A stretch of DNA of 64,000 bases from Thauera carbonicopians. GTDB taxonomy: Bacteria > Pseudomonadota > Gammaproteobacteria > Burkholderiales > Rhodocyclaceae. The notes beneath the pieces were generated by a model. It made no database searches. It saw only the letters and a program-made list of their open reading frames with translations, and was not told the DNA's origin. The position numbers were made by a program, and so were the translations under genes. Of this stretch, positions 63,743 to 64,000 are shown in pieces. Within the stretch, counting starts at the first letter, position 1; every line of letters starts with the position of its first letter. The stretch is from positions 1-64,000 of the forward strand of contig NZ_JANUXN010000003.1 of NCBI RefSeq assembly GCF_025699485.1. Reading direction: 5' to 3'.

Positions 63743-64000
63743 ATCTCGACCGCCTCGACCAGACCCCAGCGGCGCGAGCGGCTACCGGAGAGATCTCGAA
63801 GAGATCTTGAGGATGGCTGCGGAGAGTTTGCAGGCTGCTTCACCAGGTGCAGAGCCTCGGGGATGCCCCCAAGGTGTAGAAGGTCGATCCCGCGCCATGT
63901 TGTGCAGCGCGGAAGCGCCTGGCACGGCCCTAGCTCCTTTCTGTCCCTGCAGACATACCCGACCGGCCCCGCGGTACGCCGCAGTTCCGGGCGGGCGCCT
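63743..64000. other. Non-coding region with hairpins, possible phage intergenic/origin region
   Basis: No gene recognised. It has three AGATCT sites (63741, 63791, 63802) including a direct repeat AGATCTCGA 50 bp apart, and short hairpins around 63857-63880 (CCTCGGGG/CCCCAAGG with one mismatch) and near 63908-63920 (GCGC-GGAA-GCGC). Filamentous phages carry their origin in such a hairpin-rich gap, but I cannot point to the nick site. The region continues past the window. Confidence 0.35.

Larger units (their letters stand above)
57282..64000. mobile_element. Filamentous (inovirus-type) prophage next to tRNA-Arg
   Basis: The hallmark set is present in phage order: replication initiator, ssDNA-binding protein, 41-residue major coat protein followed by a strong terminator, glycine-rich adsorption protein, G6P-like protein and Zot/pI-like ATPase. 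Small ORFs overlap by TGATG, TAATG or ATGA. No secretin (pIV) gene or integrase is present up to 64000, so the phage likely borrows a host secretin and the right end lies beyond the window. Confidence 0.93.

Noticed and set aside
63371..63843. Leftward open frames across the end of the prophage
   Set aside because: They lie opposite the AT-hook gene, lack ribosome sites and show no conserved features.

Overview
The window is a GC-rich (roughly two-thirds G+C by eye) bacterial chromosome segment. Gene content and protein flavour point to a betaproteobacterium of the Rhodocyclales (Azoarcus/Thauera type). The pointers are an mnmG-rsmG-parA-parB block next to a complete F1Fo ATP synthase operon, a PedF-like cytochrome c beside an AcoR-type sigma-54 activator, PEP-CTERM surface-protein sorting, tRNA amidation by GatCAB, and a ubiE-ubiJ ubiquinone pair. 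Assignment is by recognition of protein families, not by database search.

Layout. 317-3675: cytochrome b561, cytochrome c-550 and a divergent AcoR-type activator. 3739-6092: leuA and a divergent Lrp/AsnC regulator. 6141-9930: molybdate uptake operon modABC, opened by a 25-bp palindrome resembling a ModE box and closed by a ModE-type regulator fused to a periplasmic-binding-protein-like domain. 10005-15249: a crotonase, then mnmG-rsmG-parA-parB. 15465-16301: a secreted PEP-CTERM/nidogen-like protein on the minus strand. 16774-23686: atpIBEFHAGDC behind a clear sigma-70 promoter that carries a perfect DnaA box in its spacer. 23957-26681 (minus): ubiJ, a Tim44-like membrane protein, ubiE and a DUF971 protein. 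26777-28886: Pho box, phoB and phoR. 28883-35746 (minus): an unrecognised 540-residue protein, a HIT protein, a class II glutamine amidotransferase, then gatC-gatA-lipoprotein-gatB. 35920-44048: the cell-shape/wall cluster mreBCD-mrdA-rodA-rlpA-dacA, followed by ybeD-lipB-lipA (to 46019). 46075-51000: pncB, cheR, a receiver-less cheB, a pentapeptide-repeat protein and an HD-GYP response regulator. 50987-57055: a large hybrid sensor kinase, rep helicase and a lipidated cytochrome c.

57205-64000: a tRNA-Arg(CCG) gene followed directly by a filamentous (inovirus-type) prophage that runs to or past the window edge. Its order is repressor (leftward), ssDNA-binding protein, a small basic ORF, two tandem zinc-ribbon miniproteins, an unknown protein, replication initiator, a small membrane protein, a 41-residue major coat protein, a strong terminator, a 20-residue coat-like peptide, adsorption protein, G6P-like protein, Zot-like assembly ATPase, a leftward secreted protein, and an AT-hook-bearing small basic protein. 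Most of the rightward genes are linked by overlapping stop/start codons. No secretin or integrase gene is seen inside the window.

Two regulatory signals in the prophage stand out. One is a four-site operator array (CTAAC-N4-GTTAG) between the repressor and the ssDNA-binding gene. The other is a family of five odd-length palindromes (CGTRAC-W-GTYACG) dispersed over the prophage, two of them immediately upstream of the last gene and one lying inside its predicted promoter spacer. This second set looks like an undescribed phage-wide control circuit.
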